A DNA stretch of 64,000 nucleotides from the NCBI RefSeq assembly GCF_036250735.1, contig NZ_CP109430.1:1240001-1304000 (forward strand), read 5' to 3'. Of the stretch, positions 1 through 9,886 are shown piece after piece. Source of the DNA: Streptosporangium sp. NBC_01495 (lineage in GTDB: Bacteria; Actinomycetota; Actinomycetes; Streptosporangiales; Streptosporangiaceae). The translations under genes were made by a program, and so were the position numbers. A model generated the notes under the pieces. That model was not told the origin of the DNA and did no database searches. It worked only from the letters and a program-made list of their open reading frames with translations. Every line of letters begins with the position of its first letter. Position 1 is the first letter of the stretch.

Positions 1-530
1 TCCACGAAGAGCTCCTTGGCGCCGCGCCGCAGGTGCCGTTCCCGCGACTCGCCGCCGAACCCCGGCGTGAACGGCATCCCCGGCCGTACGCCGTAGAAGG
101 TCGTGCCGATCTCGGCGGCGTCGGGCAGGAACACCTGGCCGAACTCCGCGGCGGCGGTCAGCACGCGGGCCAGCTCCGCCGGGCGGAGGGCGGGGAGGTC
201 GGCCTGGAGGGCGCCGACGGCGTCGCCGGGCGCCAGCCGCGCCGCCTCCAGGGCGCCGTGCCGCAGGGCGGCGTTCAGCCCCGCCTCCGGGTCGCCGACC
301 ACGTGCGCGCCGACCTCGCCGAGCGCCTCCGCGGCCACCGGGTCGCCCGTCACCACGACCACCCGCGCGACGAGCGCGCAGCTCAGCGCGGCCTCGACGG
401 TGTCGCAGGCGATCGCCACGGCCAGCGCGGCCCGGTGCGGGCCCGCCGCGGCCGACAGGCGGGTCTTGGCGGCGACGAGTGTCTTGACCGGGACGACGAG
501 GGTCCAGCCGGAGTTCTCCGAAGCAGACAT
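1..530 (-). CDS. cofC: CofC/FbiD-type phosphoenolpyruvate (2-phospholactate) guanylyltransferase, 3' end cut by window
   Basis: The protein transfers GMP from GTP to phosphoenolpyruvate or 2-phospholactate, the first committed step in making the side chain of cofactor F420. The visible N-terminal 176 residues begin MSASENSGWTLVVPVKTL and contain the nucleotidyltransferase pattern VPVK..AAKTRLS, then VVVVTGD around residues 65-71 and GALQADLPAL around residues 123-132, where an Asp would bind the metal. The ATG at 530 is the natural start because the conserved VPVK follows it by about 12 residues. The gene runs off the left edge, so its C-terminus is missing. It diverges from plsC, 79 bp away. 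Substrate choice (PEP in actinobacteria) is family knowledge, not visible here. Confidence 0.88.
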   Translation of the reverse strand, partial: MSASENSGWTLVVPVKTLVAAKTRLSAAAGPHRAALAVAIACDTVEAALSCALVARVVVVTGDPVAAEALGEVGAHVVGDPEAGLNAALRHGALEAARLAPGDAVGALQADLPALRPAELARVLTAAAEFGQVFLPDAAEIGTTFYGVRPGMPFTPGFGGESRERHLRRGAKELFV

Positions 531-609
531 AGCCTTAAGCATCCCGCCTCGACATCCCCCGCAGCCAACCGGGAGACTTGGGACGCATCCCGCTCAGATG
601 GAGGAGCCC

Positions 610-1332
610 ATGAGACGCCCCGGATGGCCTTCGCGATTCTGGGTCGCCTTCGCCGTCGTGATCGTCAAGCCGATCTCGTGGCTCCTGGTCAAGAAGGACT
701 GGCGTCGCAGCGACCGCCTTCCCAGGACGGGCGGGATCATCATGGTGACCAACCACCTGTCGTGGCTGGACCCCATCCTCGTCGCGCACTTTCTCTACAA
801 CCACGGCCGCTGGCCGGTGATCCTCGCCAAGTCGGGTCTGTTCTCGGTGCCGCTGGTCGGTCCTCTGGTGAGGGCGCTGCAGGCCATCCCGGTCTACCGG
901 GGGAGCACCGACGCGGCGCGCTCGCTGGAGGAGTCGCGGCGGCGGCTCGCCGCCGGGGCGTGCGTGATGTTCTACCCGGAGGGCACCTGCACCCGCGACC
1001 CGGACTTCTGGCCGATGGAGGGCAAGACCGGCGCGGCCAGGCTCGCGCTGGCCACCGGCGCGACGGTGATCCCCGTCGCCCACTGGGGAGCCCAGGAGAT
1101 CCTGCCGTACGGTGCCAAGAGGCCCCGCCTGCTGCCGCGCAAGACCTTCCACGTGCAGACGGGACCGCCGGTCGACCTGTCGAAGTACGCGGTGCGCGAG
1201 GGGGAGCCGCTCTCCGCCGACGTCCTGCGCGAGGCGACCGCCGACATCATGGCGGCGATCACGGCCCAGCTGGCCGAGATCCGCGGGGAGAAGGCACCCG
1301 AGACGCCGTTCAAGCGACCGTCCGACAACTGA
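610..1332 (+). CDS. plsC: 1-acyl-sn-glycerol-3-phosphate acyltransferase (PlsC family)
   Basis: A membrane-associated acyltransferase that would convert lysophosphatidic acid to phosphatidic acid in phospholipid synthesis. The 240-aa product has a hydrophobic segment near residues 10-26 and the family blocks NHLSWLD (residues 48-54, catalytic His and Asp) and FYPEGT (121-126), with a late VIPVAHWG block. The start at 610 is preferred because GGAGG lies 5 nt upstream; an in-frame ATG at 598 lacks a ribosome-binding site. The next gene, gpsA, makes glycerol-3-phosphate, the precursor, so the pair forms a phospholipid neighbourhood even though 280 bp with an insertion-sequence relic separates them. 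Confidence 0.9.
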   Translation: MRRPGWPSRFWVAFAVVIVKPISWLLVKKDWRRSDRLPRTGGIIMVTNHLSWLDPILVAHFLYNHGRWPVILAKSGLFSVPLVGPLVRALQAIPVYRGSTDAARSLEESRRRLAAGACVMFYPEGTCTRDPDFWPMEGKTGAARLALATGATVIPVAHWGAQEILPYGAKRPRLLPRKTFHVQTGPPVDLSKYAVREGEPLSADVLREATADIMAAITAQLAEIRGEKAPETPFKRPSDN

Positions 1333-1347
1333 CTTCGGCGTACGGTG

Positions 1348-1480
1348 TTGACATCCGCCCCTCCCCGAAGGGAGGGGATTCCCACGGTCGCCCGTGAGAG
1401 TTCCTGATTCACCGCCGGTCGCCCGCCAGGAGAAATCCCTTGAGGTCCTACCCCAGCTTTACAGGCGTCTCACCTCTCCG
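1348..1480 (-). mobile_element. orphan IS605-type right end / omegaRNA-like relic without tnpB
   Basis: Read on the minus strand this stretch matches, block by block, the 3' part of the intact TnpB element at 36.2-36.34 kb. It has ACGCCTGT then GTAGGACC (intact: ACGCCTGT, GTAAGACC), GAATCAGGAACTC (intact: GAAGCAGGAACCC), then GGAATCCCC, a stem-loop (CCCTCCC/GGGAGGG at 1358-1377) and a terminal GGATGTCAA (intact: GGACGTCAA). It therefore looks like the omegaRNA scaffold plus right end of an IS605/IS1341-family element whose tnpB and left end are gone. The sequence after the terminal TCAA runs into the 3' end of plsC. Whether it is transcribed is unknown. Confidence 0.6.
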
Positions 1481-1505
1481 CCATCCCGGCGGTGAGGACG
1501 CCGCA

Positions 1506-1524
1506 GGTCACCCTCGCGGTGACC
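1506..1524. repeat. perfect 7-bp hairpin upstream of gpsA
   Basis: GGTCACC and GGTGACC flank a CTCGC loop. No T-run follows, so it is either a weak terminator or a leader structure of gpsA. Function unassigned. Confidence 0.35.
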
Positions 1525-1612
1525 TGGTGACCGCCGTCGCCGAACCGTACGGCACCGCGCCGAGCCTTCTCCCTCGCCCCGAGGCGGGGGTTTCCACGCC
1601 CGAGGAGAACCG

Positions 1613-2623
1613 ATGACCAAGGCGGCTGTGTTCGGCACGGGCTCGTGGGGGACGACCTTCGGCATGATCCTCGCCGGGGCGGGCACCCGGACGACGCTGT
1701 GGGGCCGCAGGCCGGAGGTCGTCGAGGCGATCGACCGGCGGCACGAGAACCCCGACTACCTGCCGGGCGCGGTGCTGCCCGAGACGCTGCGCGCCACCAC
1801 CGACCCCGCCGAGGCCCTCGAGGGCGCCGACTTCGTGGTGCTCGCGGTGCCCTCCCAGACCCTGAGGGAGAACCTGACCCGCTGGAAGCCGCACCTGCCG
1901 CCCGACGCGGTGCTGGTCAGCCTGATGAAGGGCATCGAGCTGGGCACCACCAAGCGGATGAGCGAGGTGATCTGCGAGGTCGCCGAGGTGTCCCAGGAGC
2001 GGGTCGCGGTGGTGTCGGGCCCCAACCTGGCCGGTGAGATCGTCCGGGGCCAGCCGGCCGCCACCGTGGTCGCCTGCACCGACGAGCGGGCGATGGAGCG
2101 CCTCCAGGAGGCCTGCTACCTGCCACCCTGGTTCCGCCCGTACACCAACCCCGACGTCATCGGGGTCGAGCTCGGCGGGGCCGTCAAGAACGTGATCGCC
2201 CTGGCGGTCGGCATCTCTGCGGGGATGGGACTCGGCGACAACGTCGGGGCGATGCTGATGACGCGCGGGCTGGCCGAGATCTCCCGGCTGGGCATGGTGC
2301 TCGGCGCGGACCCGCACACCTTCGCGGGCCTCGCGGGCATGGGCGATCTGGTGGCGACCTGTACATCCCCATTGTCGCGGAACCGTACCTTCGGTGAGAA
2401 TCTGGGGCGGGGCATGACACTGGACGAGGTCATCGCCGCGACGAAACAGACCGCCGAGGGGGTCAAATCCTGCGAGTCGGTGCTCGAACTGGCCAGAAAA
2501 CACGACGTGGAGATGCCGATCACCGAGGTGGTGGTGGCCGTCGTCCACGACGCGATGCCCCCCAGCGAGGCCGGGGTGCTCCTGATGTCGCGGACTCCCA
2601 AGGCGGAACGGTACGGCCTGTGA
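1613..2623 (+). CDS. gpsA: NAD(P)H-dependent glycerol-3-phosphate dehydrogenase
   Basis: A cytoplasmic enzyme that reduces dihydroxyacetone phosphate to sn-glycerol-3-phosphate for phospholipid synthesis. The 336-aa product starts with the Rossmann motif GTGSWGTT (residues 8-15), contains SGPNLAGEI near residue 137 and GGAVKN near residue 190 with the catalytic Lys, followed by a C-terminal helical domain. Length is normal for the family. The ATG at 1613 has GAGGAGA 6 nt upstream. It precedes a PLP enzyme and ddl, as in other actinomycetes. Confidence 0.95.
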   Translation: MTKAAVFGTGSWGTTFGMILAGAGTRTTLWGRRPEVVEAIDRRHENPDYLPGAVLPETLRATTDPAEALEGADFVVLAVPSQTLRENLTRWKPHLPPDAVLVSLMKGIELGTTKRMSEVICEVAEVSQERVAVVSGPNLAGEIVRGQPAATVVACTDERAMERLQEACYLPPWFRPYTNPDVIGVELGGAVKNVIALAVGISAGMGLGDNVGAMLMTRGLAEISRLGMVLGADPHTFAGLAGMGDLVATCTSPLSRNRTFGENLGRGMTLDEVIAATKQTAEGVKSCESVLELARKHDVEMPITEVVVAVVHDAMPPSEAGVLLMSRTPKAERYGL

Positions 2624-2639
2624 ACGGACAGCGTGGTCG

Positions 2640-3866
2640 ATGAACAGACGGATGCGCAGGCGCAAGGGCGAGAACACCCGGTCGGTGCACCTGCCCGCTC
2701 CCGAGACTCCCCGGCAGACCCCCCTCGGTCTTCCCGTGTGGCGCAGCTCCGCGTGGGGCTTCGGTGACTCCGCCGGGTACGCCGAGGTGTTCGACGAGAA
2801 GGGCCCCGGTTACGCGTACGGCCGGATCGACAACCCCACCACCGCGGCCTTCGCCTCGGCGGTGGCCTCCCTGGAGGGTGCCGCGGCGCCCGAGGACGTG
2901 GCGGGGCAGGCGTTCGCCTCGGGGATGGCCGCCGTCAACGCGGTCCTGATGACGTTCCTGCGCGCGGGCGCGCACATCGTGGCCCCCACCCCGCTGTACG
3001 GCGGGACCCACTCGCTGATCACGAACGTGCTGGCCAGGTTCGGGGTCGGCGCGGACTTCGTCGGCTACGGCGAACTCGCCAGGGTGCAGGCGGCGATCAA
3101 ACCCAACACGAAGATCATCTATGCGGAGACGCTGTCCAACCCCACCATGGCCGTCTCCGACATCCGGGGCCTCTACCGGATCGCCCGCGCCGCGGGGGCG
3201 CTGCTGGTGGTCGACTCCACCTTCGCCACCCCGATCGTGTGCCGCCCCCTCGAACACGGCGCCGACCTGGTGATCCACTCCGCGACCAAGTATCTCGGCG
3301 GCCACGACGACTGCGCCGGAGGCGTGGCGGTGGGCCGCCCCGACCTGATCGCCCAGCTGCGCGAGGTCCGGATCGACACCGGCGGCAGCCTCTCGCCCGA
3401 CGACGCGTTCCTGCTCCGCCGGGGGCTGGAGACCCTGCCGCTGCGGGTCCGCCGGATGTGCTCCACCGCGATGGTCTTCGCCGCCGCCGTGGCCAAGCAC
3501 CCCGCCGTACGCCGGGTCGACTACCCGGGGCTGCCGGGACACCCCGGCCACCAGCTCGCCAGGCACCTGTTCGACTCCGGCCCCGAGGGCACCAGGTACG
3601 GTGCCTGCGTGACGATCACCCCGCGCGGCGGCTACGGCGCGGGAGTGGCCCTGGCCGACGCCCTCAAGCTCGTCTCGATCGCCACCTCCGCCGGAGGGAC
3701 CCGTACCAAGGCCGCGCACGTGGCCTCGACCACCCACCGGCGGCTCGGTGAGGGGTCGGGGGTCGACGCGGCGGCGGTCAGGTTCTCCATCGGGCTGGAG
3801 GACGCCGAGGATCTCATCATGGATGTGACCAAGGCGCTCGACTCACTACCCGCATCGGGTAGGTAG
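2640..3866 (+). CDS. Cys/Met-metabolism PLP-dependent enzyme (cystathionine gamma-lyase/synthase family)
   Basis: A fold-type I pyridoxal-phosphate enzyme of the transsulfuration family, acting by gamma- or beta-elimination or replacement on cystathionine, methionine or homoserine esters. The 408-aa product shows YGRIDNPTT near residue 60, ASGMAAVNA near residue 99, YAETLSNPT near 161, and the Schiff-base Lys in HSATKYLGGH (Lys217). The first 20 residues are basic and unconserved. The start at 2640 lies 14 nt after gpsA and has no clear Shine-Dalgarno, so translation may be coupled or start slightly downstream. The exact reaction cannot be decided from sequence by eye. Confidence 0.82.
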   Translation: MNRRMRRRKGENTRSVHLPAPETPRQTPLGLPVWRSSAWGFGDSAGYAEVFDEKGPGYAYGRIDNPTTAAFASAVASLEGAAAPEDVAGQAFASGMAAVNAVLMTFLRAGAHIVAPTPLYGGTHSLITNVLARFGVGADFVGYGELARVQAAIKPNTKIIYAETLSNPTMAVSDIRGLYRIARAAGALLVVDSTFATPIVCRPLEHGADLVIHSATKYLGGHDDCAGGVAVGRPDLIAQLREVRIDTGGSLSPDDAFLLRRGLETLPLRVRRMCSTAMVFAAAVAKHPAVRRVDYPGLPGHPGHQLARHLFDSGPEGTRYGACVTITPRGGYGAGVALADALKLVSIATSAGGTRTKAAHVASTTHRRLGEGSGVDAAAVRFSIGLEDAEDLIMDVTKALDSLPASGR

Positions 3867-3916
3867 GCGCGTCTAACAGCCGGATTGCCCCCTAACAGGG
3901 GGTAGATTCGGTCATC

Positions 3917-5008
<1,092 letters not shown>

Positions 5009-5026
<18 letters not shown>

Positions 5027-5455
5027 GGCGCTCTTGATGGGTGCCGCGAGGTCGATCAGCACGTTCTGCGGGGTGTGCTCCCGCGCGATCGTCACCTCGA
5101 CGTAGGCCTCCCTGCCGATCGCCGTGAACAGCGTCGGCCTGGCCGGGTCGGCGTACCACGCCACCCCGTCGATCTCGGGCACCTGGTCGGTCGGTGACAT
5201 CCTCACCGGTCGCGGCACCCCGCAGCGCAGGGCGATGCGCGCCTCCCCCCACACGGCGACGTAGGGGGAGGCGGGGGTGGACTCCGTCCGGTCCGCGCCG
5301 TCGAGTTTCCGCGGGAGCCGCTCGGCGAGTGCCCGGCACGCGGCGGCGGCGGGCCCCTCGGGAGCCGGCGGCTCGACCCGGACGGCGCCGCCGCAGCCCA
5401 CCAGGATCAGCAGGGCGAGGACGCACCCCGCCCGGCGGGCGAACCGCAGTGGCAT
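5009..5455 (-). CDS. DUF3515-type lipoprotein
   Basis: A small secreted lipoprotein of unknown function, commonly found between ddl and thiL in actinomycetes. The start at 5455 gives a 148-aa protein with a basic n-region, a hydrophobic stretch CVLALLILVG and a lipobox LVGC (Cys at residue 23). The mature part includes CRALAERLP, WGEARIALRCG and VAWYAD blocks. The codons upstream of 5455 add residues ahead of the signal peptide and are judged non-coding. Its 3' end overlaps ddl in convergent orientation. Confidence 0.78.
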
Positions 5456-5541
5456 GTCATGTTCCAGACAATCGGGGGTGGGCTCGGGGCCCCGGATGTG
5501 GGGCCGGGCACCGACTCGGGTCACGGACCCAGGTTACGGAC

Positions 5542-5775
5542 TCAGATGTGCACGATGGGACACGTCAGCGTGCGCGTGATCCCCTCCACACCCTGGATCT
5601 GCGCCACCACGAGCTTCCCCAGCTCGTCGACGTTGCGGGCCTCGGCGCGCACGATCACGTCGTACGGCCCGGTGACGTCCTCGGCCTGCGTGACACCGGG
5701 GATGCCCGAGATCTCCGACGCCACGTTCGCGGCCTTGCCGACCTCGGTCTGGATAAGGATGTAGGCCTGCACCAT
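5542..5775 (-). CDS. stand-alone Lrp/AsnC ligand-binding (RAM) domain protein
   Basis: A 77-aa protein consisting only of the RAM/ACT-like effector domain of Lrp/AsnC regulators (MVQAYILIQTEVGKA, then GVTQAEDVTGPYDVIVR, ending LTCPIVHI). It lacks the helix-turn-helix domain, so it does not bind DNA itself. Such proteins form oligomers and may sense amino acids or modulate full-length Lrp proteins. The ATG at 5775 gives the full domain. It diverges from thiL, 51 bp away, and shares that promoter region. Confidence 0.88.
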   Translation of the reverse strand: MVQAYILIQTEVGKAANVASEISGIPGVTQAEDVTGPYDVIVRAEARNVDELGKLVVAQIQGVEGITRTLTCPIVHI

Positions 5776-5826
5776 AACGACCTCCCGGGCGATTGGATCA
5801 GTGCCGAAGGGCCACCGTACCCTGTG

Positions 5827-6783
5827 ATGAACGGGAGGTGTGTCATCACAGTCGGAGATCTCGGCGAATTCGGGGTTATTGCACGTATTGCCGGACGTTT
5901 GCCACAAGGTAGGACCGTGTTGCTCGGCCCCGGGGACGACGCCGCGGTGGTGAGCGCTCCCGACGGGCGGGTCGTCGTGACGACTGACCTGTTGATTGAG
6001 GGTAGGCACTTTCGCCGCGATTGGTCCAGTGGCTACGACATCGGCCGCAAGGCCGCGGCGCAGAATCTTTCCGACGTCGTGGCGATGGGGGCCGATCCCA
6101 CCGGTCTCGTGGTCGGTCTCGGATTGCCCGTCGACGCCGCCACCGGCTGGCTGGACGAGCTCACCGACGGCTTCCGCGACGAGTGTGATCTCGTCGGCGC
6201 CAGCGTGGTGGGTGGCGACATCACCCGCTGCGACCTCGTCGTGGTCGCCGTCACCGCTCTCGGCGACCTGGGCGGCCGGGCACCGGTCACCCGGTCGGGG
6301 GCCCGTCCCGGTGACGTGGTCGCCTTCGCGGGCCGCCTCGGGCACGCCGCCGCCGGGCTCGCGCTGCTCCGCGCGGGCCTGACCGGGCCGGTGGAGCTGA
6401 TCGACGCCCACCGCCGTCCGAGTCCCCCCTATGCGCGTGGCCCGGAGGCCGCCGCGCTCGGCGCGACCGCCATGCTCGACGTGAGCGACGGCCTGCTCCA
6501 GGATCTCGGCCACGTGGCGGTGGCGGCCGGGATCGCGCTCGTCCTCGACCCGGAGGCGTTCGCCGTCCCACCGGCGATGCGGGAGGCCGCCCGGCTGCTC
6601 GGCGTCGATCCGCTGGAGTGGGTTCTCTCCGGCGGCGAGGACCACGCGCTCGCCGCGACCTTCCCGGCCCACGTACGGCTCCCGGAGGGCTGGAACGTGG
6701 TGGGCCACGTCGTCGAGGGTGAAGGCGTGCAGGTCAAGGGCCTTTTGCTCGATCGCGGAGGCTGGGATCACTTCCGGGAGTGA
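5827..6783 (+). CDS. thiL: thiamine-monophosphate kinase
   Basis: Phosphorylates thiamine monophosphate to thiamine pyrophosphate in the cytoplasm, the last step of cofactor synthesis. The 318-aa product carries GPGDDAAVV (residues about 33-41, metal and nucleotide site), DLLIEGRHF, NLSDVVAMGA, GGDITR, MLDVSDGL and GGEDHAL, all AIR-synthase-superfamily landmarks of ThiL. Start at ATG 5827 gives the usual length. ThiD lies 1.4 kb downstream, so two thiamine genes are grouped around one unrelated membrane protein gene. Confidence 0.92.
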   Translation: MNGRCVITVGDLGEFGVIARIAGRLPQGRTVLLGPGDDAAVVSAPDGRVVVTTDLLIEGRHFRRDWSSGYDIGRKAAAQNLSDVVAMGADPTGLVVGLGLPVDAATGWLDELTDGFRDECDLVGASVVGGDITRCDLVVVAVTALGDLGGRAPVTRSGARPGDVVAFAGRLGHAAAGLALLRAGLTGPVELIDAHRRPSPPYARGPEAAALGATAMLDVSDGLLQDLGHVAVAAGIALVLDPEAFAVPPAMREAARLLGVDPLEWVLSGGEDHALAATFPAHVRLPEGWNVVGHVVEGEGVQVKGLLLDRGGWDHFRE

Positions 6784-6882
6784 TGCTTACCACTTCCTGC
6801 GACATCTGTGAAAATTGCGACAAACGGTTATCTAACTGGTATGAAGATGGGCGGTCGAGATTCCCTTCGAGAAAGGGGCCAT

Positions 6883-7965
6883 ATGGGCCGCCACGGGGCA
6901 AACGGGGAAGAGGCTTCCTCGAACCGGGGTAAACGCGGGCCGGAGTCCGCTCCGGGACCGGGTCGGGAGGACGAGCCGATCGGGCGCCGGCTTCGTCCCG
7001 AGGAGTCGGTGATCGCCGAGACCCGGACGGGTTTCCTGGGGTCGGGATGGACTTCGGAGTCCGAGCTGTCCGACACGTCCACGGCGTCCACCGCGTTCGA
7101 CCCGTGGCCCGAGGACGAGGAGAGGTCCGGCGGGCGCGTCAGGAAGACGTTGCTGGTCGTCGCCGCGGTGGCCGTGGTGCTCGGCGGGACCGTGGTCGGC
7201 GTCCGGGCCCTGGCCGGCTCCGAGAGCCCGGCCGACTGCCCGCCCGCCGGTTGCGTCGCGGCGGCGTCGAACCAGCCGGTGCCCGAGGCCGACGCCACCG
7301 GCCTCGCCGAGGAGCCCGCCGAGGAACCGGCGCCGGACGACGAGCCCTCGGAGGCGGGCGACGAGACACCGGAGCCGGGTGGCGAGAGGGCGAGGTCCAC
7401 GCCCGCCCCCGACCGCACCTCCACCCGCAGGGGAGGCGGGGTCACCTCCACCCCCCGGCCCACGCCGACGCGGAAGGCCACCCGCGCCCCGCTCACCGAC
7501 GAGCCGTCGCTCACCGACGAGTCCGCCGATGAGCCCACGTCCGATCCCACCCCCCAGCCTCTCGTCGTCAGTGACCGGACGCAGGCTCCCGCCGAGCTGC
7601 CCCTGAGCAGTGCCGGGCCCGATCCCGTGCCCAGCGAGACGACCTTCAGCGCGCCCCCGCCCGCCGGGGGCGCCGCGATCACGGTCGGCGCCGACGTCGT
7701 GCAGGACGGGTCGCGGAGCTACACCGTCGAGCTCGTGGTCGCCGCGAACGAGAACGTCGAGAACCTGAAGGTGAGCGTGCCGGTCAGCGGGGAGGTCTCC
7801 TCGGTGAGCGGGGCGGAATGGGAGCAGGTCGGCGACAACCTGGTGATCGAGTCGCCGGACGGCCTGGGAGCCGGTGAGGAGCTCGTCGTCACCTTCACCG
7901 CGCGCGGTGACGCGGAGATCCCGGCGAGCTGCCAGAGCGACCAGGGAGAGTGCTCCGTCGCCTGA
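6883..7965 (+). CDS. single-pass membrane protein with acidic/Pro-rich linker and beta-type extracellular domain
   Basis: Unrecognised protein of 360 aa. Residues 1-85 are cytoplasmic-looking and charged, residues 89-112 are a transmembrane segment ([18 protein letters not shown]), residues about 125-265 are a low-complexity linker rich in Glu, Pro, Thr and Asp, and the last 95 residues form a compact domain with a terminal Cys pair ([10 protein letters not shown]). That last part resembles carbohydrate-binding-type beta domains but is not assigned. Start at 6883 has GAAAGGGG 4 nt upstream; an upstream in-frame ATG at 6808 lacks one. It sits between thiL and thiD but has no evident thiamine role. 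Confidence 0.7.
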   Translation: MGRHGANGEEASSNRGKRGPESAPGPGREDEPIGRRLRPEESVIAETRTGFLGSGWTSESELSDTSTASTAFDPWPEDEERSGGRVRKTLLVVAAVAVVLGGTVVGVRALAGSESPADCPPAGCVAAASNQPVPEADATGLAEEPAEEPAPDDEPSEAGDETPEPGGERARSTPAPDRTSTRRGGGVTSTPRPTPTRKATRAPLTDEPSLTDESADEPTSDPTPQPLVVSDRTQAPAELPLSSAGPDPVPSETTFSAPPPAGGAAITVGADVVQDGSRSYTVELVVAANENVENLKVSVPVSGEVSSVSGAEWEQVGDNLVIESPDGLGAGEELVVTFTARGDAEIPASCQSDQGECSVA

Positions 7966-8191
7966 CCCGGAGTGTCGCCATGGCGGGCCTTCCGAACCGC
8001 CCAAGTCATCCCAGAGTGGCCAGAGACGGACTTTCGCCCCAAAACAGTGTCTGGGTGTCCCCCGAGTGGCGGGAGCCGGTGGAGGAGGCGTCTCGGCCTC
8101 CGGGAGCGGTGTTGGAAGGCCCGGCGTCCGGGGGCGGGGAAAGCCGGGGGAGCGCTTCGCGGGCCGGGGCGGGGCTGGTTGGATGAGGACC

Positions 8192-8992
8192 ATGACCGTT
8201 TCGACCCCCCCTCGTGTGCTGACCGTCGCCGGCTCCGACTCCGGAGGCGGCGCCGGCATCCAGGCCGATCTGAAGACCATGCTGGCCCTCGGTGTGCACG
8301 GCATGAGTGTGATCGCCGCGGTGACCGCACAGAACTCGGTGGGCGTGCAGGGCTACTGGGAGCTTCCCCCGGAGGCGGTACGGGCCCAGCTCGACTCGGT
8401 ACTCGGTGACATCGGGGCCCAGGCGGTCAAGACCGGCATGCTCGCCTCACCCGTGCTGGTGGAGACGGTGGCCGAGGTCCTGTCGAGGCTGGACGTGCCC
8501 GTCGTGGTCGATCCCGTCGGGGTCTCCAAGCACGGCGACGCGCTCCTGGCCCCAGAGGCCGTGGAGACGGTGAAGTCGCGCCTGCTGCCCACGGCCACGG
8601 TGGTCACCCCCAACCTCTGGGAGGTCCTGCAGCTCACCGGGGTGAAGGTCGAGGACGAGGCCGACCTGCGCCGGGCCGCCGACGCGGTCCTGGAACTCGG
8701 GCCCGGGTGGGCGCTCATCAAGGGCGGTCACCTGCCGGGTGCCCCGGTCGACCTGCTGACCGACGGCACGCGGGAGTTCCGCTTCACCGCCGAGCGCCAC
8801 GACAACCGGCACACCCACGGCACGGGCTGCACCCTGGCCTCCGCGATCGCCTCCCACCTCGCCCTCGGCGAGGACGTCCCGTCCGCGGTGGAGAAGGCGA
8901 AGGCGTACGTCACCGGCGCGATCGCGCACGGCTTCCCCCTGGGAGCGGGCATCGGCCCGGTGGACCACGCCTGGCGCCTGCGCGCCTCCTGA
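8192..8992 (+). CDS. thiD: hydroxymethylpyrimidine/phosphomethylpyrimidine kinase
   Basis: A ribokinase-fold enzyme that phosphorylates HMP and then HMP phosphate for thiamine synthesis. The product (266 aa) shows [18 protein letters not shown] near the N-terminus, [17 protein letters not shown] (here VGV replaces the common VMV), [14 protein letters not shown] and the anion-hole motif [14 protein letters not shown]. An in-frame ATG at 8183 would add three residues; neither start has a strong ribosome-binding site. Transcription likely ends at the hairpin 9186-9225. Confidence 0.9.
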   Translation: MTVSTPPRVLTVAGSDSGGGAGIQADLKTMLALGVHGMSVIAAVTAQNSVGVQGYWELPPEAVRAQLDSVLGDIGAQAVKTGMLASPVLVETVAEVLSRLDVPVVVDPVGVSKHGDALLAPEAVETVKSRLLPTATVVTPNLWEVLQLTGVKVEDEADLRRAADAVLELGPGWALIKGGHLPGAPVDLLTDGTREFRFTAERHDNRHTHGTGCTLASAIASHLALGEDVPSAVEKAKAYVTGAIAHGFPLGAGIGPVDHAWRLRAS

Positions 8993-8996
8993 CCGG

Positions 8997-9170
8997 GAGG
9001 GTCTCCTGGAGCGGGGCGGCTCTTGAAGCAGGAGGTCTCCTGAAGCGGGACGGCTCTCGAAGCGGGAGGTTTCCTGGAGCGGGGCGGTCTCTGAAGGGGT
9101 GGTCCCTGAAACGGGAGTCTCCCGAAGCGGGGCGGCTCCTGAGGCGGGACGGCCTCTGCGCGGGACGAAG
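8997..9170. repeat. degenerate tandem repeat downstream of thiD
   Basis: About eight imperfect copies of a 17-20 bp GA/GC-rich unit resembling TCCTGAAGCGGGACGGCT fill the space between the thiD stop and the terminator. Units vary in length, so no reading frame is preserved. Confidence 0.6.
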
Positions 9171-9185
9171 GCCCGTCGGGAACGG

Positions 9186-9225
9186 CGAAGCCCGCCGACC
9201 CCAACGAGTGGGACGGCGGGCTTCG
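9186..9225. terminator. convergent terminator between thiD and rpmB
   Basis: A perfect 12-bp inverted repeat, CGAAGCCCGCCG (9186-9197) and CGGCGGGCTTCG (9214-9225), with a 16-nt loop. It is placed to stop transcription from both convergent genes. No T-run, as is usual in high-GC actinomycetes. Confidence 0.75.
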
Positions 9226-9236
9226 CGAAGGTCTGG

Positions 9237-9422
9237 CTAGCGGGTGACCTTGCCGGCCTTGATGCAGGAGGTGCACACGTTCAGCCGCTTCGGCGTGCCG
9301 TTCACCACTGCGCGCACGGGCTGGATGTTCGGGTTCCAGCGGCGGCGGGTGCGGCGGTGCGAGTGGGAGACGTTGTTGCCGAAGGTCGGCTTCTTAGCGC
9401 AAACGTCGCAGACGGAAGCCAC
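9237..9422 (-). CDS. rpmB: 50S ribosomal protein L28
   Basis: Ribosomal large-subunit protein L28, 61 aa. It starts [32 protein letters not shown] and ends [14 protein letters not shown]. The CxxC pairs (C5/C8 and C50/C53) mark the zinc-binding, C-plus paralogue. Actinomycetes often have a zinc-free copy elsewhere under Zur control, but none is in this window. Confidence 0.96.
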   Translation of the reverse strand: MASVCDVCAKKPTFGNNVSHSHRRTRRRWNPNIQPVRAVVNGTPKRLNVCTSCIKAGKVTR

Positions 9423-9886
9423 GGTTCGCTCCTTATATCAGTCGAGAGGCTCGATCCGCCGCACTGGCGGCGGTCATCGGGCACGCCGGGACGACCGGCT
9501 GGCCACACGAGGATATCCGATGTCCGGCCCTGCACGCGAACGCGAGCCGCCGTGAACGGTCGAACGGGGATAATCTCCGGAGGCAACCGTAGCGCATTCC
9601 AGGACACGCCACGGCTGGTCTCCTCCGGAGAGCCGAGAACCGGGATCGGGGACGGAGGCGACGCGACCGGGATCGGCGGGGTGGTGAGGGCGCGGGGCCG
9701 TCGGAGCCCTCGGAGGCGGAGCCACCGGAGGCGGGCGGGTCGCGGAGCCGGAAGACGCCGGGTGCGCCGGGTCGTCAGATGCGTCAGGCGCGCCGGACGC
9801 GCCGGGGACGCGCCGATCATGGCCCGGGAGATGTCCCGGGCCGTTGTGGCCGTCCGGCGGGCGTGAGCAGGAGCAGGAGGGCAGGA
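9423..9886. other. 464-bp intergenic region between divergent rpmB and DAK2 gene
   Basis: The first 60-100 bp hold the AT-richer upstream region of rpmB. From about 9655 to 9870 the sequence is low-complexity GC-rich (repeats of CGGAGGCGG- and GCGCCGG-like words). No gene with a start, ribosome-binding site and plausible protein was found. Confidence 0.5.
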
